Assembly: GCF_947258525.1 (NCBI RefSeq)
Contig: NZ_CAMYIP010000133.1
Location: 18,932 to 82,931, forward strand
From: an uncultured Eudoraea sp.
GTDB taxonomy: Bacteria; Bacteroidota; Bacteroidia; Flavobacteriales; Flavobacteriaceae
Direction: 5' to 3'
DNA: 64,000 nucleotides
Positions 18,867-28,482 of the stretch are shown piece by piece. The position numbers were made by a program, and so were the translations under genes. The stretch's first letter is position 1; each line of letters opens with the position of its first letter. The notes under the pieces were generated by a model. That model was not told the origin of the DNA. It did no database searches and worked only from the letters and a program-made list of their open reading frames with translations.

Positions 18867-20321
18867 CTACCTTAACCTTACTTTATTATCATTCAATCGC
18901 AATTTGAGCCAGTTACTTAGTTTTTCCGAGTCCTCAGTAATACTACGAGGTTTTGTCTCTTTTTTCCAGGTAACTTCAAAAATGGGTATAGTATCTATTT
19001 TACTAAAGTCTGTTGTAATTGTATAAGCAAAACCAAGGCTTTCAATATTTTCATAATTTAATTTAGCTTCGGCACTGATTTGTTCAAATGGTATTTGTTT
19101 AGTTGTAAGCTTACTAAGTTTAGCTATTTCAGATTCAAGCAGGTTTATACGCTCATCCTTATTTAATACTTCGGCTTTTTTAGATTCGTATAATTCATTT
19201 ATATAATTGAATTTTATTTCAGAATCGTCCCTTCCCCCCTGTACAATTTTAAGTTCGGTGTCCCCCAGCTTTGAAAATGAATTTTTTTGTTCAATCCAGC
19301 TGGCAATAACATTATCCGGTATTAGTTCATCGCCCATACAAACTAATTCGATGGTTGAACCACCTTTCCTGTTATAATTTATTTCTGTAAGATTATCCAA
19401 ATACCTGCCTCTATCCTTAAATTTATATAGTTCGATTGTATTATTAATCAAATCCTGAGCCTGCCTCATATATCTGGATTTCTGCCAAACATTATAAAAG
19501 GTAATTGTAGCAGGTACCATAACCAAAAGGGCAATTAAAGAAGCTATTCTGGCATAGAACCTTCTCTTCCTGGAATTAATATATTTCACCATTGGAAAAC
19601 GAAGGAGCTTAAGAACAATGACTGTGGCAAGTGCAATGAAAATAGTGTTTATTATAAAAAGGTACATAGCCCCGGTTGCATAATGCCAATTGGCAATTGC
19701 CAAGCCAAAGCCTACTGTACAAAGAGGTGGCATTAAAGCTGTTGCTATGGCTACCCCAAAAATTACAGTGGCGATAGTTCCCTTTTTAGCCCTGGCTATA
19801 ACCAGAGCGAAACCACCAAAAAAGGCGATCAGAACATCTCTGATATCCGGCTCTGTCCTAGCTAATAATTCAGAGGATTCATCACTAAGAGGGAAAAATT
19901 CGAAGAATAAATAAGCCGTAAGAATACTTATGGTAACCATTACCGCAAAATTCTTTAATGAACGCCGAAGCGTGTCAACATCGTTTATGGCAATAGACAT
20001 TCCAATACCTAAAATTGGACCCATTAGTGGAGAAATAAGCATGGCTCCAATAACCACTGCTGTAGAATTTGCATTCAACCCTACGGAAGCAATAAATATG
20101 GAACATATCAATATCCAAACTGTGTGTCCTTTAAATGGAATATCTGCAATAATAGCTTCCTTGGTAGCCTCCTGATCCGTGTTTTGTCGGATATTCAAAA
20201 GTCCAGTAATGAATTTTCGCGCACTCCCATAAAATCCCTGAAAATCCTTTTTAGCCTGCTCTCCGCTTAGATTCTCCTTGTTTTCAGACAATGAACTTTT
20301 ATCTTTAAAATCTTCTTCCAT
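18867..20321 (-). CDS. DUF389 family membrane protein
   Basis: A 484-residue protein with a central DUF389 membrane domain of about six helices: ILICSIFIASVGLNANSTAVVIGAMLISPLMGPILGIG, then GFALVIARAKKGTIATVIFGVAIATALMPPLCTVGFGLA. A C-terminal soluble region with a coiled-coil-like stretch (KAEVLNKDERINLLESEIAKLSK) follows. The function of DUF389 (TIGR00341-like) is not known. It starts 2 bp after the guanylyltransferase gene and is the last gene of the long minus-strand run that begins at pdhA. Confidence 0.85.
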   Translation of the reverse strand: MEEDFKDKSSLSENKENLSGEQAKKDFQGFYGSARKFITGLLNIRQNTDQEATKEAIIADIPFKGHTVWILICSIFIASVGLNANSTAVVIGAMLISPLMGPILGIGMSIAINDVDTLRRSLKNFAVMVTISILTAYLFFEFFPLSDESSELLARTEPDIRDVLIAFFGGFALVIARAKKGTIATVIFGVAIATALMPPLCTVGFGLAIANWHYATGAMYLFIINTIFIALATVIVLKLLRFPMVKYINSRKRRFYARIASLIALLVMVPATITFYNVWQKSRYMRQAQDLINNTIELYKFKDRGRYLDNLTEINYNRKGGSTIELVCMGDELIPDNVIASWIEQKNSFSKLGDTELKIVQGGRDDSEIKFNYINELYESKKAEVLNKDERINLLESEIAKLSKLTTKQIPFEQISAEAKLNYENIESLGFAYTITTDFSKIDTIPIFEVTWKKETKPRSITEDSEKLSNWLKLRLNDNKVRLR

Positions 20322-20323
20322 AA

Positions 20324-21421
20324 TTATGTGTATTGGTCTCCGAATCGTTTTTTTACTTCCGCCAAAATACTTTTAATAGATTGTTCCTTGGATTTAGGGC
20401 AAATCATCAGAACTTCTTCTTTATCAACAATTATATAGTCTTTTAATCCATCAATAACCGCTATTTTATCTTTAGGTAATCGAATCATATTTCCCTCAGC
20501 ATCCTCGCTCAGTACTTTACCGTTAACAATAGCGTTACCATCTTTATCTTTGTCGAGTTTGTGATATAAAGAACCCCAGGTACCGAGGTCATTCCAATCA
20601 AATGTAGCCGGAAGAACAAAAATGGATCTGGCCTTTTCCAGTATGGCATAATCTATTGAAATATTGTCTGCTTTGGGATAGTTCTTATCAATGAAATCCT
20701 TTTCGCCAGGACTATTTAGCGTGTCATATCCGGCATTGAACAAGTTAAACTGCTCTGTTTGAAATTCCTTGAATGCAGCCAAAATGGTTCTTACGCTCCA
20801 GATAAAAATACCTGCATTCCAAAGAAAATTACCTTGACTTAAAAATGACTTTGCAGTTTCATAATCCGGTTTCTCCCTAAATTGTTTGACGACATATAAT
20901 CCAGAACCTTCTTCCCGGGGTGTTGTTTGATCAAACTCAATATAACCAAATCCCGTATTTGGGAAAGTAGGCTTTATTCCAAGTGTGCATATTGCTTTCT
21001 CTTCCTCGCATTTATCAAAACAACTTTTAACATTATTTTCAAAGGCCTTTTCATCTTCTATCCAATGGTCACTGGGCGCCACAATCATCAATCCTTCAGG
21101 ATTCATTTTTTTAATTTTCAACGCTGCATATAAAATACAGGGGGCAGTATTGCGCATTACAGGTTCCAAAATCACCTGATTTGAGCTTATCATAGGAAGC
21201 TGACTCAAAACAAGTTCATTATATCTTTCATTCGTAAGAATAAGAATATTTTCAGTAGGTATAAAGTTATTGAGACGACTAAAGGTTTTTTGCAGAAGCG
21301 TATCTCCTGCACCCAACATGTCGTGGAATTGCTTTGGGTAATCAGAAGTACTTACCGGCCAAAACCGCGAACCTACTCCCCCAGCCATTAAAACCGCATA
21401 ATAGTTTTTATTTTTTTCCAT
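20324..21421 (-). CDS. manC: Mannose-1-phosphate guanylyltransferase
   Basis: This 365-residue nucleotidyltransferase makes GDP-mannose from mannose-1-phosphate and GTP for glycan synthesis. The N-terminal signature MAGGVGSRFWPVSTSDYPKQF and the FVEKP-like FREKPDYETA are present, with WNAGIFIW and SIDYAILEKA typical of ManC. It lacks the C-terminal isomerase cupin of bifunctional enzymes. The SprT gene lies 3 bp upstream. Confidence 0.93.
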   Translation of the reverse strand: MEKNKNYYAVLMAGGVGSRFWPVSTSDYPKQFHDMLGAGDTLLQKTFSRLNNFIPTENILILTNERYNELVLSQLPMISSNQVILEPVMRNTAPCILYAALKIKKMNPEGLMIVAPSDHWIEDEKAFENNVKSCFDKCEEEKAICTLGIKPTFPNTGFGYIEFDQTTPREEGSGLYVVKQFREKPDYETAKSFLSQGNFLWNAGIFIWSVRTILAAFKEFQTEQFNLFNAGYDTLNSPGEKDFIDKNYPKADNISIDYAILEKARSIFVLPATFDWNDLGTWGSLYHKLDKDKDGNAIVNGKVLSEDAEGNMIRLPKDKIAVIDGLKDYIIVDKEEVLMICPKSKEQSIKSILAEVKKRFGDQYT

Positions 21422-21424
21422 TGG

Positions 21425-22027
21425 TTATTTCTTGATTACTAGTTCAACTTCGGCATGAGGCTGAAACAGATATACCCTTCCGGATGAAACCTCAATACAT
21501 TCGTATCTTTTTACTTTTCTTTGCCCCTTCTTAAATAATTTCCCATTATACAATTTAAAAATACTTCCTGAAGGTAATTCAAAAACTTGAATTTTATCAG
21601 AAGGAATATCATAAGCTTTCAAAGCCATGGACAAAGATGAATCCGTGGTGCTGCTGGCTTTTGGGTTCCTAAAATGTTTTGCGAGAATTGGTAAAAGGGA
21701 AGATGGAAATATTTCCGGTCTAATAAATGGAAGCATTAAATACTGAAATGTCCTCTTCCATTCAAGGCCATGAGGTTTTATTCTTCTTCCATACTTTTCG
21801 AAAGCCACTAAATGTGCAATTTCATGAATAAGCGTTATTAAAAAACGATATTTATTTGAAGTGGCATTGACAGTAATTTGATGAGAACCATCAGGCAACA
21901 GACGATAATCTCCATGGCGTGTTACTCTCTGATTAACTATTTTTAAATTTACTTCACTGGCTCTTATAAGATCAAGACAATGTGGGACCGCATTCTCAGG
22001 AAGGTATTTTAACAGTGTTTTATTCAT
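21425..22027 (-). CDS. SprT-like zinc metalloprotease domain protein
   Basis: A 200-residue protein with zinc motif HEIAH in LITLIHEIAHLVAFEKYG and a C-terminal beta-rich part (FELPSGSIFKLYNGKLFKKGQ, KRYECIEVSSGRVYLF) that resembles the zinc-ribbon or substrate part of SprT proteins but with few cysteines. Eukaryotic Spartan relatives cut DNA-protein crosslinks. The bacterial role is not known. Tight spacing places it in the manC run. Confidence 0.85.
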   Translation of the reverse strand: MNKTLLKYLPENAVPHCLDLIRASEVNLKIVNQRVTRHGDYRLLPDGSHQITVNATSNKYRFLITLIHEIAHLVAFEKYGRRIKPHGLEWKRTFQYLMLPFIRPEIFPSSLLPILAKHFRNPKASSTTDSSLSMALKAYDIPSDKIQVFELPSGSIFKLYNGKLFKKGQRKVKRYECIEVSSGRVYLFQPHAEVELVIKK

Positions 22028-22048
22028 TCAAGTAAAATATTACTAAAA

Positions 22049-22729
22049 TTAAGGGGTGGTGCTACTTACCTGTAATAACTTCCCATTGTAAAAGCGCTGT
22101 CCATTTAAAGCAAATTCCATAATATAAGCAGCCATATCATCTGCTGTAATAGGCGCCTGATACCCAGGAAAGGCTTCTTCCAGCATTTCTGTCTGGACTG
22201 CTCCAATAGCCAGAACATTAAAGGAAGGTCCAGATTCCTTGAATTCCTCAGCCCACAATTCGGTTAAGGTAATTACTGCACCTTTACTGGAACTATAGGC
22301 TGCCAGGCCTGGAAATTTAACGCTTCCCTGAACGCCGCCCATGGAACTAATAGTTACGACATGGCCGCCAACAGACATTCTTGGTATGAGGAGTCTGGTA
22401 AGTTCTGCAACTCCGAACACATTTACCTTATAAATTTCTTCAAATTCCTTCCTGGTAGTTTGAAGAAAAGGCTTGTTTAATAATTGTCCGGCGTTATTAA
22501 CTAGAATATCAACAGTTTTCCAATTGTCATCTAAAAAGGCTTCAAGCTTTTCAAAATCTTTGTCTTTACAAATATCAAAAGAAAATGCTGAAATATTAGT
22601 TTCATTTAATTCCTTAACGGGTTTATCATTTCTGGAAAGGGCCAGAACTTTATGTCCGCTTTGGGCAAAAAGGCGGGCTAATTCATATCCTATACCCCTG
22701 CTGCATCCTGTAATTATTACGTTAGCCAT
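22049..22729 (-). CDS. SDR family NAD(P)-dependent oxidoreductase
   Basis: A 226-residue Rossmann protein: cofactor motif TGCSRGIGYEL, NNAG at VDILVNNAGQLLNKPF, catalytic Ser in TISSMGGVQG and YxxxK in YSSSKGAV. It is a classical SDR; substrate unknown. The stop of the M28 peptidase is immediately upstream (22730). Confidence 0.9.
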   Translation of the reverse strand: MANVIITGCSRGIGYELARLFAQSGHKVLALSRNDKPVKELNETNISAFSFDICKDKDFEKLEAFLDDNWKTVDILVNNAGQLLNKPFLQTTRKEFEEIYKVNVFGVAELTRLLIPRMSVGGHVVTISSMGGVQGSVKFPGLAAYSSSKGAVITLTELWAEEFKESGPSFNVLAIGAVQTEMLEEAFPGYQAPITADDMAAYIMEFALNGQRFYNGKLLQVSSTTP

Positions 22730-23779
22730 TTAATAATACTTTACTTCTTGTTCAGGTGAATTTGAAAATCCTTCCAATACAGGTATCATATTATTTATGA
22801 GTCTTGCCATATGTTCAAAATCCATTAGATCTACCTCATCACCCACCTTGTGATAGAAATTATAATTAGTGAAATCAAAAGTGCAATAGGTTTGAGAAGG
22901 AATATTAAACTCGTTGTGAAAAGGGTAGTTATCCGATCTTTGAAAAAGACCAAATTCCTTTGCTGACGGTAAAAACCCTACGAAATTTTTATTCGCATAT
23001 TTATTAGATACTTCTGCTATATTAGATTTATCGAAACCTGTAACATACATCATATAGTCCCTATTCACCATAGGAACGCCCGTCATTTCGAAATTAATCA
23101 TCATATAAAGGTTTAGGCCTTCTTCCTTCAATTTTTTGGCGAGATGATTGGATCCTAGTAAACCCTTCTCCTCGGCACTGAACAATGCAAAGATGAGGCT
23201 CCTTTTGTTACTTCGGGAATTTCCAAAATACCTTGCCAATTCCAGTACGGTGGTTGTCCCGGAAGCATTGTCATTAGCTCCATTGGCAATAGCATCGCCA
23301 TTTTCGGGAGTTAATATACCTATATGATCATAGTGCGCTCCAATGAGGATATATTCATTTCGAAGTTTCTTGTCAGTTCCTTTTACAACGCCGACTATAT
23401 TATAAGCTGTTTTATGAAAATTAGACAATGTATCCCTATAAGTTTTAAAATAGGGCTTTAATTTGTTTTGAAGAAAGATACCTTCTATGAATTCAGCAGC
23501 TTTTTCTATCCCTTCACCTCCTGAATCCCGGCCTTTTAAGTCGTCTGACGCTAAATAGTTCATTATTCCGAGTACCCTGGTGCTATCTGAAAATTCATCA
23601 CTTCGAATTTTCTTAACTGTGGCAGCTTTGGATTCCTTAGTATTTGGATTTGCTGCAGTACTTTCTACATTTCCTTTAAGGCCATCAGGCCCGGCAGGCG
23701 GGTTACCGGATTGCGTTTTTTTTAACGACCCACAGGCTGATAAAAAAAATAGTGCTAATAGTAATATTACATGTTTCAT
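22730..23779 (-). CDS. M28 family metallopeptidase, lipoprotein
   Basis: The probable product is 349 residues from the ATG at 23779 (MKHVILLLALFFLSACGS), a clear lipoprotein signal with lipobox LSAC. A longer reading to 23875 would translate through a 24-bp palindrome and is unlikely. The M28 zinc ligands are visible: GAHYDHIG, GANDNASGT, FSAEEKGLLGS, and a later His. M28 enzymes are aminopeptidases or carboxypeptidases acting in the periplasm here. Confidence 0.9.
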   Translation of the reverse strand: MKHVILLLALFFLSACGSLKKTQSGNPPAGPDGLKGNVESTAANPNTKESKAATVKKIRSDEFSDSTRVLGIMNYLASDDLKGRDSGGEGIEKAAEFIEGIFLQNKLKPYFKTYRDTLSNFHKTAYNIVGVVKGTDKKLRNEYILIGAHYDHIGILTPENGDAIANGANDNASGTTTVLELARYFGNSRSNKRSLIFALFSAEEKGLLGSNHLAKKLKEEGLNLYMMINFEMTGVPMVNRDYMMYVTGFDKSNIAEVSNKYANKNFVGFLPSAKEFGLFQRSDNYPFHNEFNIPSQTYCTFDFTNYNFYHKVGDEVDLMDFEHMARLINNMIPVLEGFSNSPEQEVKYY

Positions 23780-23799
23780 TTGTATTCTATATAACAAAA

Positions 23800-23823
23800 G
23801 GTATCCTAAATATTTAGGATACC
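23800..23823. promoter_or_regulatory. Perfect 24-bp palindrome in the pdhC-M28 gap
   Basis: The arm GGTATCCTAAAT is followed directly by its exact reverse complement. It lies 48 bp past the pdhC stop and 20 bp before the M28 peptidase ATG, reading on the minus strand. After it that strand runs TTTTG, too short a T-run for a strong terminator. It could be an mRNA processing or attenuation hairpin, or a dimeric protein operator. Confidence 0.5.
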
Positions 23824-23871
23824 CCATTTTACGAATAATCAGACTTTTTTTCAAGAAATATAATTGTTTTA

Positions 23872-25512
23872 TCAAGCCAACATAGTAACCGGATTTTCCA
23901 GATACGCCCTAAGGGTTTGCAAAAACTGTGCTCCGGTAGCACCATCAACCGTTCTGTGATCACATGCCAGGCTAATCTTCATTGTATTTCCAACAACGAT
24001 TTGACCATTTTTTACCACCGGTTTTTCAACGATGGCGCCTACGGAGAGAATGGCTGAATTAGGCTGATTAATAATTGATGTAAACTCAAGAATACCAAAC
24101 ATGCCCAGATTAGAAACCGTAAAAGTGCTTCCTTCCATTTCGGCAGGAGTTAATTTTTTAACTCTGGCTCTTCCTGCCAAGTCCTTGACCGAAGTTCCAA
24201 TCTGAGTAAGACTCATCTGATCTGTAAATTTTAATACAGGCACTACTAAACCATCGTCTACCGCTACGGCTACACCTACATGAATATGCTGATTATATCT
24301 GGTAGTATCTCCATTCCAGGAAGTATTTACCTGAGGATGTTTTTTAAGTGCCATTGCACAGGCTTTAACCACCATATCATTAAAGGAAACTTTAGTGTCC
24401 GGAAGACTATTGATCTTTTCCCTGGAAGCTATGGCATTATACATATCAACCTCTATCATAAGGTAATAATGAGGAGCTGTGAACTTGGATTCACTCAATC
24501 TTTTGGCTATAACCTTGCGCATTTGGGAATTTTTCACTTCCTCAAAATGTTCTTCCCCGGTTGGTAGGATTTGTGGTGCCAATACCGGGCTTTCAGTCGT
24601 TGTTTTGGCTTCAGCAACATCTGTAGCAGCAACTTGTGCAGCCGGTACAAAGTTTTCTACATCCCGTTTAACAATTCTGCCATGATCTCCACTACCCTTA
24701 ACGGACATAAGATCAATTCCTTTTTCCGCGGCAATTTTCCTTGCCAATGGAGAAACAAATACCCGCTGTCCTGAATCTAATTTCTTTTCCTCTTTAACAT
24801 CAGTATGTGTCTCTTCCTGAGGAGCCTCCGCCTTAGCGGTTTCGGCTGTTTTGGTCTTTGAAGCAGGTTTAGCCTGCAATACAGCCTCAATATTGGTACC
24901 CTCAGGTCCGATAACGGCCAATACTTCATCAACAGGCGCTGATTCGCCTTCCTGTATTCCTATGTAAAGGAGTTTCCCTGAGTAGAAGGACTCAAATTCC
25001 ATAGTTGCCTTATCAGTTTCAATTTCGGCCAGGATATCACCTTCTTCCACTTCATCCCCTACTTTTTTTAACCAGGAAGCAACGGTGCCTTCTTCCATTG
25101 TGTCACTAAGGCGAGGCATTTTTATAATCTCAACGCCTTCCGGTATTTCATTGGAAATGGCTTCTGTATTAGCGGTAGCTTTCTCGGTTTCTTCTATTGA
25201 TGTGGTTTCTCCCTGAGCTTCTACTTTATCAGATGTTCCCTGGGCGCCATTTATTAAGGATGAAATATCTTCTCCCTCGTCACCAATTATTGCAAGCAAT
25301 GTATCAACCGGTGCACCATCTCCCTCTGCAATTCCGATATGTAATAAAGTACCTTCATGAAAAGACTCAAATTCCATTGTAGCCTTATCTGTTTCTATCT
25401 CAGCCAAGATATCTCCCTCTTCAATCTTATCTCCAACATTTTTTAACCATTTTGCAACGGTACCTTCTTCCATGGTATCGCTTAATCTGGGCATATTAAT
25501 TACTTCCGCCAT
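23872..25512 (-). CDS. pdhC: Pyruvate dehydrogenase E2, dihydrolipoamide acetyltransferase
   Basis: E2 core of the pyruvate dehydrogenase complex, 546 residues. There are two lipoyl domains with lipoyl lysines near 43 and 168 (each in ETDKATMEFES), joined by Ala/Thr/Glu-rich linkers. A peripheral subunit-binding domain follows (VSPLARKIAAEKGIDLMSVKGSG), then the catalytic domain with DHRTVDG near the end. It lies 4 bp after pdhA. The E3 gene is not in the window. Confidence 0.96.
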   Translation of the reverse strand: MAEVINMPRLSDTMEEGTVAKWLKNVGDKIEEGDILAEIETDKATMEFESFHEGTLLHIGIAEGDGAPVDTLLAIIGDEGEDISSLINGAQGTSDKVEAQGETTSIEETEKATANTEAISNEIPEGVEIIKMPRLSDTMEEGTVASWLKKVGDEVEEGDILAEIETDKATMEFESFYSGKLLYIGIQEGESAPVDEVLAVIGPEGTNIEAVLQAKPASKTKTAETAKAEAPQEETHTDVKEEKKLDSGQRVFVSPLARKIAAEKGIDLMSVKGSGDHGRIVKRDVENFVPAAQVAATDVAEAKTTTESPVLAPQILPTGEEHFEEVKNSQMRKVIAKRLSESKFTAPHYYLMIEVDMYNAIASREKINSLPDTKVSFNDMVVKACAMALKKHPQVNTSWNGDTTRYNQHIHVGVAVAVDDGLVVPVLKFTDQMSLTQIGTSVKDLAGRARVKKLTPAEMEGSTFTVSNLGMFGILEFTSIINQPNSAILSVGAIVEKPVVKNGQIVVGNTMKISLACDHRTVDGATGAQFLQTLRAYLENPVTMLA

Positions 25513-25516
25513 TTAC

Positions 25517-26515
25517 TTATAATTTGTGTTGTACAAAGGGATAGTCTTCTTGTTCATAAACCATATCGTAAAGCTGTTCCACCGGAGGATATTCAGACTC
25601 TTCTGCAAATTTTTCACATTCTTTTACGAGATTTTTCACCCTATCATTAATGGCTTTAATTTCCTCTTCAGTAGCGTATTTTTTCTCCTTGATAACATCA
25701 AGAACCTGACTTATAGGATCTATCTTTTTATATTCTTCAACCTCATCTTTTGTCCTGTAATGTTGAGCATCAGACATAGAGTGACCTCTGTATCTATAGG
25801 TCTTCATTTCCAGGAAGGTTGGACCGCCACCACTTCTGGCTCTTTCAATTGCCTTTGTCATTGCTGTGGCTACAGTTAACGGATCCATTCCGTCAACGGG
25901 AGCACTAGGCATTTCATATCCCAAACCGAGTTTCCAAATATCCGTCGTATGAGCAGTTCGTGCTACTGAAGTTCCCATCGCATAACCATTATTTTCACAC
26001 ACAAATACAACCGGAAGTTGCCAAAGCATAGCTAAATTAAATGTCTCATGCAGTGAGCCTTGTCTTACAGCACCATCACCCATGTAGCAAAGCGTTACAG
26101 AGTCTCTTTTAAAATACTTGTCGGCAAAAGCCAATCCTGCACCCAGAGGAATTTGCCCGCCTACAATACCGTGACCTCCATAAAACCTGTGTTCCTTGGA
26201 AAAAATATGCATGGAACCCCCCATTCCTTTGGAAGTGCCCGTTACTTTGCCATATAATTCCGCCATTACCTTCCGAGGATCTTCGCCCATTCCTATGGGC
26301 TGAACATGATTCCTGTATGCTGTTATCATTCTATCTTTAGTAAGATCCATTGCGTGCAGGGCGCCTGCTAAAACAGCTTCCTGACCATTGTACAAGTGCA
26401 AAAATCCTCGTACTTTTTGTTGAATGTATACGGCAGCCAGTTTATCCTCAAACTTTCTCCAGAACAACATTTCCTCGTACCATTTTAGGTATACCTCTTT
26501 GGTAACTTTTTTCAT
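25517..26515 (-). CDS. pdhA: Pyruvate dehydrogenase E1 component, alpha subunit
   Basis: E1 alpha of the pyruvate dehydrogenase complex, 332 residues from the ATG at 26515 (MKKVTKEVYLKWYEEML). It shows the thiamine diphosphate motif GDGAVRQGSLHETFNLAM...ENN and the YRGHSMSD phosphorylation-loop segment. I chose 26515 over 26596 because a -7 box at 26594-26601 would place the transcription start inside the longer reading. The E1 beta gene is not next to it; pdhC follows directly. Confidence 0.95.
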   Translation of the reverse strand: MKKVTKEVYLKWYEEMLFWRKFEDKLAAVYIQQKVRGFLHLYNGQEAVLAGALHAMDLTKDRMITAYRNHVQPIGMGEDPRKVMAELYGKVTGTSKGMGGSMHIFSKEHRFYGGHGIVGGQIPLGAGLAFADKYFKRDSVTLCYMGDGAVRQGSLHETFNLAMLWQLPVVFVCENNGYAMGTSVARTAHTTDIWKLGLGYEMPSAPVDGMDPLTVATAMTKAIERARSGGGPTFLEMKTYRYRGHSMSDAQHYRTKDEVEEYKKIDPISQVLDVIKEKKYATEEEIKAINDRVKNLVKECEKFAEESEYPPVEQLYDMVYEQEDYPFVQHKL

Positions 26516-26593
26516 CAAATATTTTTCTTTTAAGTATACTTGTTTTTTGCTGAAATATTCAGATTTGAATTGTTCAGGTATATCAAGGGAAAA

Positions 26594-26601
26594 CAAAAAT
26601 A
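26594..26601 (-). promoter_or_regulatory. -7 promoter box of the pdhA-pdhC run
   Basis: CAAAAATA reads TATTTTTG on the minus strand, a perfect TAnnTTTG. It predicts a leader of roughly 75 nt before the pdhA ATG at 26515. No clear -33 TTG is seen at 19 bp. Confidence 0.45.
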
Positions 26602-26707
26602 CACATTATATCAATAGTGAAAAAAAAATGATAAAAAAGGTATAATTTCGGTGCAATAAAACGATTTATGGTAATTCTAAATTCTATGGGAGAATAAACA
26701 AGTTTTA

Positions 26708-27202
26708 CTATAAGTAGGAATTGCCAAAGGCCAAAGGCAGGATATCTTCCAGGGATTCGCATTTGAATATTTTGCCTGAAACACCCATCATTAGGATAGT
26801 AATAGGGGTATTTTGCTTTTGTTCATATTCAGCAATGGCTTGCCTGCAATTACCGCATGGTGCTGCTGGCCTGTCTACTTTATGAGTTTTAGATGATACA
26901 CTTATCGCAATTGAATCTATTGCAACATTGGGATATTTTGCACCTGCCTGGAAAACAGCCACGCGTTCTGCGCATAAACCGGAAGGAAAGGAGGCATTTT
27001 CCTGATTGCTGCCTATCACGATTTCTCCGTTGGCTAAAAGGACTGCTGCCCCTACCATGAACTGGGAATAAGGAGCATAGGCATTTTTTCTGGCTTCTAT
27101 GGCAATTTGCATAAGGTCTTTTTCACCTTGGGAAAGCTCATCTAAAGTGTCAAAAACCAATAAATCAAAGGAAATCCTTCGTTTTTCCATAGTTTGCTGC
27201 AA
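26708..27202 (-). CDS. cdd: Cytidine deaminase
   Basis: A 164-residue zinc enzyme that converts cytidine/deoxycytidine to uridine/deoxyuridine. Zinc-site motifs CAERVAVF and PCGNCRQ and the substrate motif GAAVLLANGEIVIGSNQENASFP are intact. The length fits the homotetramer class with a short N-terminal extension. It sits between the pdh operon and porV; a terminator at 27283-27304 separates it from porV. Confidence 0.95.
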   Translation of the reverse strand: MQQTMEKRRISFDLLVFDTLDELSQGEKDLMQIAIEARKNAYAPYSQFMVGAAVLLANGEIVIGSNQENASFPSGLCAERVAVFQAGAKYPNVAIDSIAISVSSKTHKVDRPAAPCGNCRQAIAEYEQKQNTPITILMMGVSGKIFKCESLEDILPLAFGNSYL

Positions 27203-27282
27203 ATATCCGGGCTAACCGGAGTTAAATTTAAATGTACTTTATTTTAGATAGCTGTGCAAAACTGCTTCTTAGCTAAATAAAA

Positions 27283-27304
27283 AAACCTGTCCGGAGACAG
27301 GTTT
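27283..27304 (-). terminator. Terminator after porV
   Basis: A 9-bp perfect stem (AAACCTGTC/GACAGGTTT) with loop CGGA. On the minus strand the hairpin is followed by TTTTTATTT. It lies 20 bp past the porV stop. Confidence 0.85.
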
Positions 27305-27324
27305 ATTAATTCGTTATATTTTGA

Positions 27325-28482
27325 TTAATCATTATAATATTCCGCTCCCAAGTTAAAGGTAAGCGCGAATCGCAATGTGTTTTCTAGAGGGTTCTTCACT
27401 TTTGAAGTAGAGAATAGATACGAAAGATCTATCTGAACTGATTTGAATTTAAATCCGGCTCCCAGTGTAAAGAATTGTCTTGCTCCTTTAAATTCGCTTT
27501 CATGAAAATAACCTGTTCTAAACATGAAAGCATTTTGATACGCATATTCTGCACTCAATGCCCAGGTTACCTCCTGAAGTTCCTCACTAATCCCATCTGG
27601 TGCATCTCCAAAGGATTTAAATACGCCTTCTAACCAGCCAATCTGCTGATATATGTCATTATCTGCAGAGTCTATTACACCATCACCATTAAAATCCTGA
27701 GGAGTAGGTACTAATAATTTGTTGAATTCCAAATTTAAACCCAATACATTATCCTGGTCAAAAATGAAATCAAACCCTCCGCCTATTCCAAGATTCGTGG
27801 GTAAAAAATTGGGTTGACCCCCTTCCTCGTATGTTATTTTACCTCCAAGGTTCGAGATATTAAAACCGGCTTTCCATCTGCCATCAAAACTATTGTAGGC
27901 TACTTCTCTTGATCTAAAGTAACCCGCAATATCTACAGCAAATGAACTCGCTGACTGCGAATCCACATCACCACTTTCCGGTAATCTGAGATTGGAATTA
28001 ATGTATCTCCCTGCAATGGCCATAGAGAATTGATCGCTAAGCTTTAATGCATAAGAACCATCAATAGCCAATTCATTTGGTTTAGCTATTGTACCCGGAT
28101 CACCAGCGAATTGTCTTAATTCAATTTCACCCAAAGTAAAATAACGCAAACTGAACGCAAAAGCACTCCTGTCGTTTATTTTGTTATAAAAATTTCCGCT
28201 TAATAAGGAGACATCTGTAATAATGCTCTCCAGATAGGGGGTATAACCTAAACCTATACCCATTTTTCTTTCGGCAAATGCATACTTGGCAGGATTCCAC
28301 TGCTGCGAAAATGCATCAACAGATGTAGATACGCCCATATCTCCTAAACCACCAGACCTTGCGTCTGCCGCAATAGTCAAAAAAGGAACTGCCGTAGTTA
28401 TTACACGATTCTGCTCCTGGGCAGATATCTTGAATACAAAGGCAATTGCGGCCAGAATAACGAATTTTCTCATTTTTGTCAT
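27325..28482 (-). CDS. porV: Type IX secretion system outer-membrane protein PorV
   Basis: A 385-residue outer-membrane beta-barrel with N-terminal signal (KFVILAAIAFVFKISAQ). It has the PorV/LptO features: TAVPFLTIAADARSGGLGDMGVSTSVDAFSQQWNPAKYAF near the start and a C-terminal strand ending in aromatic residues (FALTFNLGAEY). PorV brings type IX cargo to the attachment complex with PorU. It is divergent from gldJ, another secretion/gliding gene, across a 453-bp gap. Confidence 0.9.
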   Translation of the reverse strand: MTKMRKFVILAAIAFVFKISAQEQNRVITTAVPFLTIAADARSGGLGDMGVSTSVDAFSQQWNPAKYAFAERKMGIGLGYTPYLESIITDVSLLSGNFYNKINDRSAFAFSLRYFTLGEIELRQFAGDPGTIAKPNELAIDGSYALKLSDQFSMAIAGRYINSNLRLPESGDVDSQSASSFAVDIAGYFRSREVAYNSFDGRWKAGFNISNLGGKITYEEGGQPNFLPTNLGIGGGFDFIFDQDNVLGLNLEFNKLLVPTPQDFNGDGVIDSADNDIYQQIGWLEGVFKSFGDAPDGISEELQEVTWALSAEYAYQNAFMFRTGYFHESEFKGARQFFTLGAGFKFKSVQIDLSYLFSTSKVKNPLENTLRFALTFNLGAEYYND

